NCBI GenBank assembly: GCA_016946835.1
Contig: JACVTC010000001.1
Span: forward strand, 3,723,501 to 3,787,500
Direction: 5' to 3'
DNA: 64,000 nucleotides
From: Neocallimastix lanati (nom. inval.)
Taxonomy: Eukaryota; Neocallimastigomycota; Neocallimastigomycetes; Neocallimastigales; Neocallimastigaceae
Under the pieces are notes generated by a model, which saw only the letters and a program-made list of their open reading frames with translations, was not told the DNA's origin and made no database searches. A program made the position numbers and the translations under genes. Below, in pieces: positions 9,301-19,765 of the stretch; the stretch's first letter is position 1; every line of letters begins with the position of its first letter.

Positions 9301-10348
9301 TTTCCATGATGCACCCACTAGTGGCCATCAGGGGGTAGATAGGACCTTTGAAAAACTCAGAAGGAACTACTGGTGGCCTAATATGAAAAAAGATATTTCA
9401 AATTATGTGGCTTCTTGTGATGTTTGTTGTAGAAATAAAATCCGTCGTCATAAACCTTATGGTAAACTAATACCACTTCCTACTCCTACAAAACCCTGGG
9501 AAGTTATTGGCGTCGATTTTATTGTTTCATTGCCTTCTTCACAAGATTGCACTTGTATCATGGTTGTTTCTGATCATTTAACCAAAATGATTCATTTAGT
9601 ACCCTGCTCCGATGTTCCTTCTGCCGACTTAACTGCCAAGCTCTTACTTTTCCAAGTCTTTAAGTATCATGGTTTTCCTAAAGTGATTGTGTCTGATCAT
9701 GGTTCCCAATTCTCTTCTCAATTTTGGACTTCGTTGTGCGATGCTATTCGTGCTAAACCAAGACTTGCTACTGCTCACCACCAACAATCAAATGGTCAGG
9801 TTGAACGGGCTAATGCTGTAATAGAGCAATATCTTCGCTGCTATTGTTCTTCTGCTCAAAACGAATGGTGTTTCTACCTCCCTTTATGTGAAATGTCCTA
9901 CAACAACTCCATTCACAAATCAATAGCTCAAACTCCTTTTCATGCTAACTATGGATTTGACCCAAATTGTGTTATTGATTCACCACCGATTCTGCTAAAA
10001 GATAGTGCTTCTGTTCTTACTAGGGATTGGTCTTCACATTTCAATGCCCTTCGTCAACATCTAGTTAAAGCCAAAGAAGATTTTAAGAAATATGCTGACA
10101 ATAAAAAATCTGTAGGACCTGACTTTAAGGTAAATGATTTGGTTATGCTTAGAAGATACTACTTTACGAATGAACCCTCTAGAAAATTATCCACTCAATA
10201 TCTTGGACCTTTTAAAATCATCGAGAAAAGGGAAAGAATGAATTACCGTTTGGAACTTCCAGAGAACTTACATCTCCATCCGGTATTTCATATCTCACAA
10301 TTGGAACCATATACTAAAAGAAATGAAGACTTAATGGAAACATCATAA
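6305..10348 (+). CDS. Ty3/gypsy Gag-Pol polyprotein, 1347 aa, intact
   Basis: A single frame encodes Gag (about residues 1-210), a basic linker (210-265) without a CCHC knuckle, an aspartic protease (DSG at 290-292; GILGRDWL near 361-368), reverse transcriptase (YLDD at 646-649), RNase H (VETDASD with D795; later TDHKNL), and integrase. The integrase has an HHCC finger (H1001, H1008, C1038, C1041), the catalytic triad D1071, D1131, E1167 (D-35-E), a GPY/F-like module (LGPF), and HPVFHISQLEPY near the end. There is no Gag/Pol frameshift or stop, so both parts would be made as one polyprotein. All catalytic residues are present. The lack of a zinc knuckle means the basic linker would have to bind the RNA. 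The ATG at 6305 fits the start of the Gag homology. Confidence 0.95.
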   Translation: MDFNSNKQAISSSEVNNSYLHDENASKLITAIADFIPAFFSPNGVLQKENESNKLNILEILIQSEDFFKEHPNSFQKDELKSSFVINKLTGTARKWGLSLLTDGTLKNLEFSKFKKLLLDNFDIGNERKQKYVIMEKLWKLKQLQLGNVAEYTIEFRRLAGRLGWPDEVLIDIIGKGLLDKVREEFDKLEKPSTLFEATNIIIGIDKKCFLESRLRHNQKNKFNGKMSFHRKRNDLLKSEKNSKHSHFRKNKSKNDILSANYTPNIKTTITTTFYLDINGRNIKANLLIDSGSARSFICKNFANSNRLPVLGLNSQINIQLPNGKSMNIRQTTKPLKLKFMDHKETFEFCIANLSLQGINGILGRDWLSVHNPFIDYKNNRIYFLGRYCGSHCPSSKSNKFFNQNKNITASMLENSEEDSVLPNSAFDTDISDSDLCAAMINSEEVNTDVQGKEEIINKYYSDLKIVFEKKQAENLPPHRDYDIAIELIPGGQLYFGPIYSLTVQELKALKDYIKENLKKKFIRKSKSPAGAPILFVMKRDGTLRLCVDYRRLNAITIRNSYPIPRINDLIESFQGAKIFTRLDLRSAYNLIRVKEGHEYLTAFRTPLGHFEYLVMPFGLRNAPSVFQRFVQDIFSDIIGSFMQVYLDDIIIYSNNEEEHIKHVRIVLQLLINNGLYAKLEKCDFHVTKTTFLGFTVSVDGLTMDKDKVKSVLDWPIPKNQKELQSFLGLCNFYRKFINNFAKNMEPLRRLLRKNTTFNWDESANEAFNKLKESFKADEVLIFPNPEKEFIVETDASDFAVGCILSQVSDTDNLLHPVAFHSRSLNKAEVNYTIYDKELLAIITAFETWRHHLEGAKFPVQVITDHKNLLYFKKPQHLNQRQIRWSLFLSKFDYRIAFRSGAKSGKPDALSRRPDFKSDSSSESQPVINNNAFCCAINDNISSLIEAQKADNYCKNILLKIRDKSNNIKSSLFSFVDGVLHFQKRIIIPSSLRARLLKSFHDAPTSGHQGVDRTFEKLRRNYWWPNMKKDISNYVASCDVCCRNKIRRHKPYGKLIPLPTPTKPWEVIGVDFIVSLPSSQDCTCIMVVSDHLTKMIHLVPCSDVPSADLTAKLLLFQVFKYHGFPKVIVSDHGSQFSSQFWTSLCDAIRAKPRLATAHHQQSNGQVERANAVIEQYLRCYCSSAQNEWCFYLPLCEMSYNNSIHKSIAQTPFHANYGFDPNCVIDSPPILLKDSASVLTRDWSSHFNALRQHLVKAKEDFKKYADNKKSVGPDFKVNDLVMLRRYYFTNEPSRKLSTQYLGPFKIIEKRERMNYRLELPENLHLHPVFHISQLEPYTKRNEDLMETS

Positions 10349-10361
10349 TTAAACAGAGCAA

Positions 10362-11261
10362 TGTAAGAATCTATAATTATTTGTTAGCAAATAATTATAT
10401 TTTCTTAGTTAAGTTATTATAACTATAACTTTATTTAATTACATATAATATTTATTAAATTTATTTAATTTAATTTTAAATATTCATTAATTTAACAAAA
10501 TTTATTTAATAATTTTAAATAATATATTTACAATATGTTAAATTCTCTACTGTAACTAATGTATTTTGTATTGTATTTTATTCTGTATTTTATAATGTAT
10601 TCTGTATTTTATAATGTATTCTGTATTTTATAATGTATTCTGTATTTTATTAACTATTTAATTTTATATTTTTAATATAAGGATAAATTATATGATCGAA
10701 ATATCTTTTATTATTTTATTCTTTTATTTTCGATCATTAGATTAGATTAGAAAATCGGTTAATTAAGATTTTTTCCAATTACTTTTTAGAAGTAATCGGT
10801 TTTACTTAATTAATGCGATGATCGATATGGATAGAATATCGATCGAAAACTTATCTAGGTTTTTCTATCTAATCTTTTCCTAGATAAGAGATTTGTTAAG
10901 ATTAGAAAACCCTTTCTTATTTAATCTTATTTTCATAAAAAAATATAAATAAGGCTCTTGAGTTCTCTTTGAGAAATCAAGAGTTATTATTATAAAAAAC
11001 ATAGTTATAATAGTAACATTTTTATATTTTTAACTTTAATAAATTAATAAAAATATTTTATTCAAAAACATATTTTTAAGATCAATTTATACAAACAATT
11101 CTTCTCTTACATTTTGTGTTATTATTATAATTAATTTTATAATAAACTCTACATTAAAGGTAAAAAAATTTATTTTATTTTATTTTCTCAACTTAATGAA
11201 TTAGTCGTTAAGTTGTAGTTAATAATTCTATTTTGAGTTAGTTCTTAATAGAATTATTACA
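10362..11261 (+). repeat. 3' LTR of gypsy element
   Basis: 900 bp, as read identical to the 5' LTR. It begins 13 bp after the Gag-Pol stop codon, so the polypurine tract must overlap the end of the ORF or the short AAACAGAGCAA before it. Followed by the duplicated GTAAA. Confidence 0.92.
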
Positions 11262-11537
11262 GTAAAAAAGCCTTCATTTTATAAATTAATATATACAATA
11301 CAATTTGAAGAATCCAAATCTTACTATGATTACCATATGAGAATTAAAGGAATTTGGTGAAAAAAGAGCAGAATATCAGAAAGGGTCGATGACATTAATA
11401 TTTTAGTTGAATATTATAAAAATATGGAAGCCGAATTAAAAAATATTGGATGTAGTAAAAATGATATCATCGAAAATTGGTTTAATTGTTTAATTAGATT
11501 GAATAATGAAATCATTAATTTTAATAAAACAAAATAA
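11262..11537 (+). pseudogene. FLYWCH/MULE transposase gene, 3' part
   Basis: Continues the frame broken at 2723. Removing both insertions and one copy of each duplication joins the NSYLKNLF end to VKKPSFYKLIYTIQFEES and on to a stop at 11535-11537. The phase matches exactly. One nonsense codon (TGA after GIW, around 11360) interrupts it. The last 60 residues are charged and helical (VEYYKNMEAELKNIG). This gives a pre-insertion gene of about 1.45 kb. Confidence 0.8.
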
Positions 11538-12370
11538 AAATAATTATTAAAATCCTTTCAAAATCATAATTACAATTAATTGAAAATTAAATTTTTTTAT
11601 TTAATAAGAAATTCAATATTTAAATTTATTTAATATTTATTGATAGGGTTAGCTTAAAAATATTAAAAAAAATTTTTTTTATAAATTTATTTTAAATATT
11701 TTTTACTTAATTAAATATTATTAAATAAAATTAAAAGATGTCTTTATTATTATATATTAGTATTATAAAATATTAAAAATATGAATGTATTGCATTTCTC
11801 ATTATTTTTATTTTATATTGTAGTAAATTAATAAATAAATAAATAATTTTTATAAAATAAACCAATTATTAAATTAATATATTTTTTAAAAATATATTTA
11901 ATGTATATTTCATATTTTTAATAAATATTCAAATATACATTTTAAATATATATAATGATATTTAAGTATTATAATACTTATAAAAGAAAATAATTAATAT
12001 TTTAAATTATTTCTATCAGGCTTTCTAAAAAAACTTTACTATTTGTAAAAATAGTAATGCTCTTTTTGTTAGTTTATTAGATTTGTATAATATAAATATC
12101 TAAAATAATTTATTTATTATTTAATAGAAATTTATGTTTAAAAATGTTATTGTTATTATTACTATTACTAAAAAAAAGTTTTAATTTAATATTTATAATT
12201 AAATTTTCAAATAATCTTTCCTTATCAAGTTAAATATAATGCTCCTGAGTAAAAAAGATTTTCGTATTATATAAAATTTATTTAAAATATTAGATAAAAA
12301 AATATTAAAAAGGAAATAAGAATTTTAAAAAGAATATTTAAAAATAAAATGAAAAAAATATAGAATGTAA
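11538..12370. other. AT-rich spacer
   Basis: About 0.8 kb of A/T-rich sequence with no coding frame, repeat or RNA gene that I can support. Confidence 0.5.
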
Positions 12371-12374
12371 TAAT

Positions 12375-14235
12375 ATAGAAGTATAAGTATATAAAATAAA
12401 ATAAAATAAAATAAATAGTTGAAATATAAATATAAAGTACAGATTGAATAAAATAAAATAAATAGTTGAAATATAAATATGAAGTACAGAATGAATAAAA
12501 TAAAATAAATAGTTGAAATATAAATATGAAGTACAGATTGAATAAAATAAAATAAAATATATAGTTGAAATAAAAATATGAAGTACAGATTGAATAAAAT
12601 AAAATAAAATAAAATAAAATAAAATAAAAATAATATAAATAGTTGAAATATAAATATGAAGTACAGAATGAATAAAATAAAATAAATAGTTGAAATATAA
12701 ATATAAAGTACGGATTGAATAAAATAAAATAAATAGTTGAAATATAAATATGAAGTACAGAATGAATAAAATAAAATAAATAGTTGAAATATAAATATAA
12801 AGTACAGAATGAATAAAATAAAATAAATAGTTGAAATATAAATATAAAGTACAAATTGAATAAAATAAAATAAATAGTTGAAATATAAATATGAAGTACA
12901 GAATGAATAAAATAAAATAAATAGTTGAAATATAAATATAAAGTACAGGATGAATAAAATAAAATTAATAGTTGAAATATAAATATAAAGTACAGATTGA
13001 ATAAAATAAAATAAAATAAATAGTTGAAATAAAAATATGAAGTACAGATTGAATGAAATAAAATAAATAGTTGAAATATAAATATAAAGTACAGGATGAA
13101 TAAAATAAAATTAATAGTTGAAATATAAATATAAAGTACAGATTGAATAAAATAAAATAAATAGTTGAAATATAAATATGAAATACAGAATGAATAAAAT
13201 AAAATAAATAGTTGAAATATAAATATGAAGTACAGATTGAATAAAATAAAATAAAATAAAATAAAATAAAATAAAATAAAATAAAATAAAATAAAATAAA
13301 ATAAAATAAAATAAAATAAAATAAAATAAAATAAAATACAATAAAATAAAATGAATAAATATTGAAATATAAATATGAAGTACAGATTGAATAAAATAAA
13401 ATAAAATAAAATAAAATAAAATAAAATAAAATAAAATAAAATAAAATAAAATAAAATAAAATAAAATAAAATAAAATAAAATAAAATAAAATAAAATAAA
13501 ATAAAATAAAATAAATAAAATAAAATAAATAGTGAAGTAATATTAAAGAATAAAGTATTAATAAAAATAAAATAAAATAAAATAAATAGTGAAGTAATAT
13601 TAAAGAATAAAGTATTAATAAAAATAAAATAAAATAAAATAAAATAAAAGAAATAAAATAAAATAAATAGTGAAGTAATATAAAGGAATAAAGTATTAAT
13701 AAAAATAAAATAAAATAAAATAAAATAAAATAAAATAAAATAAAATAAAATAAAATAAAATAAAATAAAATAAAATAAAATAAAATAAAATAAAATAAAA
13801 TAAAATAAAATAAAATAAAATAAAATAAAATGAAATAAAATAAAATAAAATAAAATAAAATAAAATAAAATAAAATAAAATAAAATAAAATAAAATAAAA
13901 TAAAATAAAATAGTGAAGTAATATAAAGGAATAAAGTATTAATAAAAATAAAATAAAATAAAATAAAATAAAATAAAATAAAATAAAATAAAATAAAAAA
14001 ATTATTTGAATTATAATAAAAATACAAGTATTAATAAAAATAAAATAAAATAAAACAAAATAAATATTTGAATTATAATAAAAATACAAGTACTAATAAA
14101 ATAAAATAAATATGTGAATTATAATAAATTGCAAGTATCAATCGAAATAAAATAAAATAAAATAAAATAAAATAAATATGCAGTGAAATAATAATATATA
14201 ATATGATAAAATAAAATAAATAAGATATTGATATG
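12375..14235. repeat. Composite satellite array 1 (47-bp unit, second unit, AAAAT)
   Basis: About 18 copies of a 47-bp unit (core GTTGAAATATAAATATGAAG, then TACAGATTGAATAAAAT) at 12.4-13.4 kb. A related unit follows (GTGAAGTAATAT...AAAGTATTAATAAAAAT), about four copies at 13.5-13.95 kb. Between them lie long (AAAAT)n tracts at about 13236-13340, 13390-13515 and 13705-13910, then diverged copies to 14.2 kb. The 47-bp units tend to alternate between TACAGATTG and TACAGAATG variants, hinting at higher-order duplication. Long reading frames through this array are repeat artefacts. Confidence 0.9.
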
Positions 14236-15769
14236 AAATTAATATAAAAACTGAATTTAGCAACAAATAAATTATATAATAAATAAATGATATAGCATAT
14301 TCATATATATTAACATGAATTTTATTATAATTTTTACAGTATTTTAAATTAATGTAAATTATTATATTTCCATATAATAAACAAACTTTATAATTAGAAA
14401 ATAGTATAAAAAGAAATATTATTAAATATTATTATTAAATAATTAAATGAATAAATTAATAAATAAATAAAAATTTTCAGAATATGGCGAATGTAAATCA
14501 TTATTTTTTTTGAAATATATCACATTTTAAATATTTTTAATAATTATTTTTTCAAAGAAATTATATGTGCCATTTTATTTTAATATTTAAATATTATATT
14601 CATAAATAAAAATTTATAAAAAAAATAATATAAGCCACATTCCGAAATGAAAATTTATGTAAAAATATTTAAAGCCACATTCCGAAACGCACCACCCCCA
14701 TCAAAAATCTTTTTCTTCAATTATGCGCCACATTTTGACATATGCGCCACAATATTAAAATGAATAGACATAAATTATTTCATCCATTAGTATTTTAACA
14801 TTTTTTCTTTATGTCCAAAAAAATAGATGAAATACTATAAAAATAAATAATACTCCAAAGAATTAGAAATATCTCTTTTCTCTTTTTTCTGACTTTTCTT
14901 TTCAATAAAAAGATCAATTTTTATAAGAAGTTTACATATTAGAAATAGATAAAACTGTAATAAATCCATCAAGAGCATTACTACTACTCTAAGAGAGAGA
15001 AACTAAATATTGAATAAAGATAATTCTAAATCACATAATTAATAAAATAAAATAATAAATAAAGTTTGAACATTAATCTATTGCTAATATATTTAATATA
15101 TACTATCAATTGATTAAATTAACAAACCTTAATAAATAATAAATAAAGTATATATATATTACATACTAAAAACTAGTTTTAACTCATTTTTACTTTAAAT
15201 TAATATATATATAAATATTTGTTTTATTAATAAACATAAAAAATATTTATATAATTTTAAATCTAATTACTAGTTTATAATAATACAGGATTTATTATTT
15301 TTTAAGTGTTTTTATATATTTTATTTAATCATTTATTACTTAAATTTTTAATACTATTATTTTTAATACTATTATTTATTTATTTATTTATTTGTTTATT
15401 TATTTGTTTATTTATATATTTATTTATATATTTATTTACATATTTATTTATTTATTTATTTATAGTTATTATTATTATATTTATATATATATATATATAT
15501 AATATTTTTTTTTTCTTTTTTTTTTTTGAAACAAAATAAAACTTTGTATCTCATTCATCAATATCATTCATTAAATAGAAAATAAAATTTTCTATTCATA
15601 ATTAAATACAATTATATATTAACTTACAAAAAAAAAATTTTTTTTTTTATAATATTAGTTTATTTCATCAAATATATTTTTTTTTTTTTTTCGAAAATCT
15701 AGTCCTTTTTAATAACTATTACATCATTTTAGACTAAAATAAAAAATCTATTCATATAAAAAAAAAAAA
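14236..15769. other. AT-rich spacer with CCACATTCCGAAA motifs
   Basis: No gene seen. 14633-14751 holds a cluster of GCCACATTCCGAAA (twice), ACGCACCACCCCC and GCGCCACA (twice) in otherwise GC-free sequence. 15360-15460 is a TATTTATTTATT microsatellite, and 15660-15690 is a T-run. Confidence 0.5.
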
Positions 15770-17143
15770 TTAAAATGGTACAAAAAATCCTTGAATGAAT
15801 TCGGCTATAAATTTTTTCTTATCTTGAAAAACAGGAGAATATGGTGTAGAAGCATTTTTGATAATTTCTTCAATATTAAAAATTTTGGATTCTTCTGATA
15901 CTCTTGGACTCAAATATTCATAAGTTTCTTTAAAAAGTTTATAAGCAATTTTTGGAATTTCAAGGTCATTTTTCTCAATATCAATATTATAACCACCTAG
16001 TATTACATCTTTAACTCTTTCATTACTATTTATGAATGCTTCCGATTTAGGAGATAGTCCTTTATTGTTTAATATATTGCTATCAATGTGTTTATTTAAA
16101 ATATAAACTAAATAAGGATCATTTAATTTAACAGCGTAATGAAGAGCTGTATTACCTAAATTATCTTGTTGATTACAATTTATTTTCTTTTTTAATAAAA
16201 TTTTAACAGTACTGATGCAACCTGCTTTTGTAGCCAAAATTAATGCATTTTCATTATTATTATTTAATTCGTTAATGTTAAATGAATTCATTTTTATTAA
16301 TTTATCTAATAACATTGGTTGAGATATTGCACTAAGCATAAGCAATGAATTTCCCGATAATGGGTCTCTATAACTAAAATCAAATGATGAATTATTCATT
16401 AAATTATAAAGTAAAGTATTATTATTTAATTTTACTAAAAGAGATGAAACATTTTCACCGTATTTATTTTTAATTGAAAAATCAATTGATGAATTCTTTT
16501 TTGCAATATTAATAATATGTATTGGTTGATTATCAAAAATAAGTAACCCCATAAAAGCTGTATTTTGGTATTCATCTATAGGAATATTAAAATCACAACT
16601 ATTTTTATTTAATATATCTAATATTTTATTAATAGTCGCTTCGTCGTATTTTTTAATTTTCATATTATTTAATAATATAGAAAGTGCAGATTCAAAATTT
16701 TTATTTATGAAATTAACATTAGCTCCTTTAGATAAAAGAAATTCAAGTTCCTTACTATTTCCTTGATCTACTAAATACATTATAGCGGATTTTTCATTTT
16801 TATCCGTCAAATTAACATCAACATTTAATGATACAAGCCAATAAATGGTATCAATTTTTTCTTTTTTACATGCTTCAATTAATATATCACTAGATTTGAA
16901 TTTCGAATATATATTATAAAATAAAGGATGGTTTAACACTTTCTGAAATAAATTGAAATCGATTTCGTTTTCAATAATAATTTTATTTATACTTTCAACG
17001 AATTTTGAAAGGTTTTCGTTGCTGCAGTTTTCATCATAATTTTCTTTGATAGTGCTTTCATTATTTTCGATAATATTGATACATTTTTCATCATTTTCTT
17101 TTAAAGAAGATAAAAAACAGTTTTCAAAATTTTCTTCATTCAT
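15770..17143 (-). CDS. Ankyrin-repeat protein, 457 aa
   Basis: A single intronless frame from ATG at 17143 to the stop at 15770. Residues 1-80 are acidic and Asn/Glu-rich. About residues 84-380 form degenerate ankyrin repeats. The clearest are NEKSAIMYLVDQGNSKELEF (about 116-135), the NNNNENALILATKAGC unit (about 314-338) and NTALHYAVKLNDPYLVYILN (about 341-360). The last 75 residues are non-ankyrin and end FIAEFIQGFFVPF. Ankyrin repeats make protein-protein contacts; no catalytic domain, signal peptide or membrane segment is seen. Codon and base use match the neighbourhood, the frame has no disruption, and the start sits after an A-rich 5' leader, as expected for a host gene. The partner is unknown. 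It lies alone between two satellite arrays. Confidence 0.85.
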   Translation of the reverse strand: MNEENFENCFLSSLKENDEKCINIIENNESTIKENYDENCSNENLSKFVESINKIIIENEIDFNLFQKVLNHPLFYNIYSKFKSSDILIEACKKEKIDTIYWLVSLNVDVNLTDKNEKSAIMYLVDQGNSKELEFLLSKGANVNFINKNFESALSILLNNMKIKKYDEATINKILDILNKNSCDFNIPIDEYQNTAFMGLLIFDNQPIHIINIAKKNSSIDFSIKNKYGENVSSLLVKLNNNTLLYNLMNNSSFDFSYRDPLSGNSLLMLSAISQPMLLDKLIKMNSFNINELNNNNENALILATKAGCISTVKILLKKKINCNQQDNLGNTALHYAVKLNDPYLVYILNKHIDSNILNNKGLSPKSEAFINSNERVKDVILGGYNIDIEKNDLEIPKIAYKLFKETYEYLSPRVSEESKIFNIEEIIKNASTPYSPVFQDKKKFIAEFIQGFFVPF

Positions 17144-17199
17144 TTTTTTTTAAAAAATTTAAACAAAAATAAAAAAAACAATAAACAAAAAACAAAAAA

Positions 17200-17259
<60 letters not shown>

Positions 17260-18240
17260 ATTCAATTTTTTAATTATCTTTTATTATGTTAATTATTTTT
17301 TTAATTATTATATTTATTATATATCATTTAATATAACAAAAATATTTATTCTATTCTATTAATTATTCAATTTATTATATTATATCATATATATATATAT
17401 ATAGTTATTATTTACACATCAACAATATGTCATATTTCAAAAATCACACGACTTATGTATTCAGGGTCAGTTTGATGCAAAAAACAAAGTACAAAATTCT
17501 ATTATATTTCTATTATATAGTAATTATAATTTAATCAATTATGTTATTTTAATAATAATAAACTTTTTTCGTTAGAATTTCTATATTATTAAGATTATTA
17601 TATTAATATAATATTGTTTTACAAAATATTTTATTATTATTTTTATTAGTATTTATTTCATTTTTTTATTTCCTTTTATGAAATATATGTTTTATGTTTA
17701 AACATTTACTTATTTTTAATTTATATAAATTATATATCATTATTAAAAGTACAATATCAATTAAAGAGGGTGATATCATTTTACAACACTCCTCCACTAT
17801 AGTACATTTTGTGAAATGTAACATTGAAAAATGAAATATTTTTAAATGTACCTTTATTCACATTTTATATTGATAATATTATTATTAATAACATTTGATA
17901 ATAATTACGTATGGAAGGATATGAATTAGATTAATATATAAATAAATATATAAATAAATACATTAAAGTACATATGATATAAATTTTAAGAAATATTTCG
18001 CAATAACTTAGTTATTTTTATTAAATATATAATTTTTAATATTAATTATTTATAAATTTTATTATTTATATTTTATTAACTGGTGTTACATGAACGGATA
18101 TTTTGCTTTCATTTAGAGGAACAATAACAGTAGTAATATATATATACTATTTATTTTTAAACCTTATTTTTTAAAATATTAGAAATATTAAACTAAAAAA
18201 ATGTTTATTTTAAAATAATAAAATTAATATTATTAATTTT
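17144..18240. other. Upstream region of the ankyrin gene and AT spacer
   Basis: A 50-nt A-run (17204-17257) lies just upstream of the ankyrin start and could act as a dA:dT promoter element. A patch at 17440-17500 is less AT-rich (TCACACGACTTATG, TCAGGGTCAGTTTGATGC). At 17785-17835, GGAGGAG on the minus strand adjoins TGTTGTAAAATG, which could be a polypurine tract/LTR edge, but no partner was found. No other gene seen. Confidence 0.4.
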
Positions 18241-18244
18241 AATT

Positions 18245-19690
18245 TTTAAAATAAAATAAAATAAAATATATAGTGAAGTAATATAAAAGAGTAAAGTATT
18301 AATAAAAATAAAATAAAAATAAAAAAAACAAAAAATAAAATAAAAAATAAAATAAAATAAAATAAAATATATAGTAGAATATTAAATATAAAGTACAGAT
18401 TGAATAAAATAAAATAAAATTAAATATGAATATAAAGTATAGATTGAATAAAATAAAATAAAATAAAATAAAATAAATAGTGAAGTAATATAAAAGAGTA
18501 AAGTATTAATAAAAATAAAATAAAATAAAATAAAATAAAATAAAATAAAATAAAATAAATAGTGAAGTAATATAAAAGAGTAAAGTATTAATAAAAATAA
18601 AATAAAATAAAATAAAATAAAATAAAATAAAATAAAATAAAATAAAATAAATAGTGAAGTAATATAAAAGAGTAAAGTATTAATAAAAATAAAATAAAAT
18701 AAAATAAAATAAATAGTGAAGTAATATAAAAGAGTAAAGTATTAATACAAATAAAATAAAATAAAATAAAATAAAATAAAATAAAATAAAATAAAATAAA
18801 ATAAAATAAAATAAAATAAAATAAAATAAAATAAAATAAAATAAAATAAAATAAAATAAAATAAAATAAAATAAAATAAAATAAAATAAAATAAAATAAA
18901 ATAAAATAAAATAAAATAAAATAAAATAAAATAAAATAAAATAAAATAAAATAAAATAAAATAAAATAAAATAAAATAAAATAAAATAAAATAAAATAAA
19001 ATAAAATAAAATAAAATAAAATAAAATAAAATAAAATAAAATAAAATAAATAAATAAAATAAAATAAAATAAAATAAAATAAAATAAAATAAAATAAAAT
19101 AAAATAAAATAAAATAAAATAAAATAAAATAAAATAAAATAAAATAAAATAAATAGTAGAATATAAATATAAGTACAGATTGAATAAAATAAAATAAAAT
19201 AAAATAAATAGTTGAAATATAAATATGAAATACAGATTGAATAAAATAAAATAAAATAAAATAAAATAAAATAAATAGTGAAGTAATATAAAAGAGTAAA
19301 GTATTAATAAAAATAAAATAAAATAAAATAAATAGTGAAGTAATATAAAAGAGTAAAGTATTAATAAAAATAAAATAAAATAAAATAAATAGTGAAGTAA
19401 TATAAAAGAGTAAAGTATTAATAAAAATAAAATAAAATAAAATAAAATAAAATAAAATAAAATAAAATAAAATAAAATAAAATAAAATAAAATAAAATAA
19501 ATAGTGAAGTAATATAAAAGAGTAAAGTATTAATAAAAATAAAATAAAATAAAATAAATAGTGAAGTAATATAAAAGAGTAAAGTATTAATAAAAATAAA
19601 ATAAAATAAAATAAATAGTCGAATATGAATATAAAGTACAGATTGAATAAAATAAAATAAAATAAAATAAAATAAAATAAATAATAATAA
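18245..19690. repeat. Composite satellite array 2
   Basis: About nine copies of the GTGAAGTAATATAAAAGAG / TAAAGTATTAATAAAAAT unit plus a few 47-bp-type units, interspersed with (AAAAT)n. The longest tract, about 18755-19150, is nearly uninterrupted for some 400 bp. Both unit types also occur in array 1 on the other side of the ankyrin gene, so the arrays share ancestry. Confidence 0.9.
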
Positions 19691-19765
19691 AATTTGCAAA
19701 AGTATTTACCAAAATATCCAATATAATATATACATTGGATATTTTTGTAAATACTTTTGTAAATT
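19691..19765. repeat. 75-bp foldback (32-bp arms, 11-nt loop)
   Basis: Arms 19691-19722 and 19734-19765 are complementary over 32 bp with two mismatches. It abuts the right end of satellite array 2. No protein frame explains it. It could be a tiny foldback element, a replication-derived hairpin or a small-RNA precursor. Confidence 0.75.

Larger units (their letters stand above)
4070..11261 (+). mobile_element. Ty3/gypsy LTR retrotransposon, apparently complete
   Basis: Two 900-bp LTRs (4070-4969, 10362-11261; TGTAAG...TTACA) enclose a 1.3 kb leader and one long Gag-Pol ORF. The element is flanked by a 5-bp duplication, GTAAA, at 4065-4069 and 11262-11266. The LTRs read as identical and the ORF has no disruption, so this is a young and possibly active copy. 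It interrupts the MULE transposase gene just 4 bp beyond the point where the TRIM element inserted. No chromodomain is present at the integrase C-terminus. Confidence 0.95.

Noticed and set aside
12282..14089. Long minus-strand reading frames of Phe-Ile-Leu-Tyr repeats (up to 581 codons)
   Set aside because: Translation of AAAAT microsatellite and 47-bp satellite units; a 5-bp repeat is open in several frames by chance. Not genes. The same applies to 19418-19699.
12375..14235. CRISPR array
   Set aside because: Units are contiguous AT satellites with no unique spacers, and the genome is eukaryotic.
15306..15539. 77-codon hydrophobic frame
   Set aside because: TATTTATT microsatellite translation without protein-like composition.
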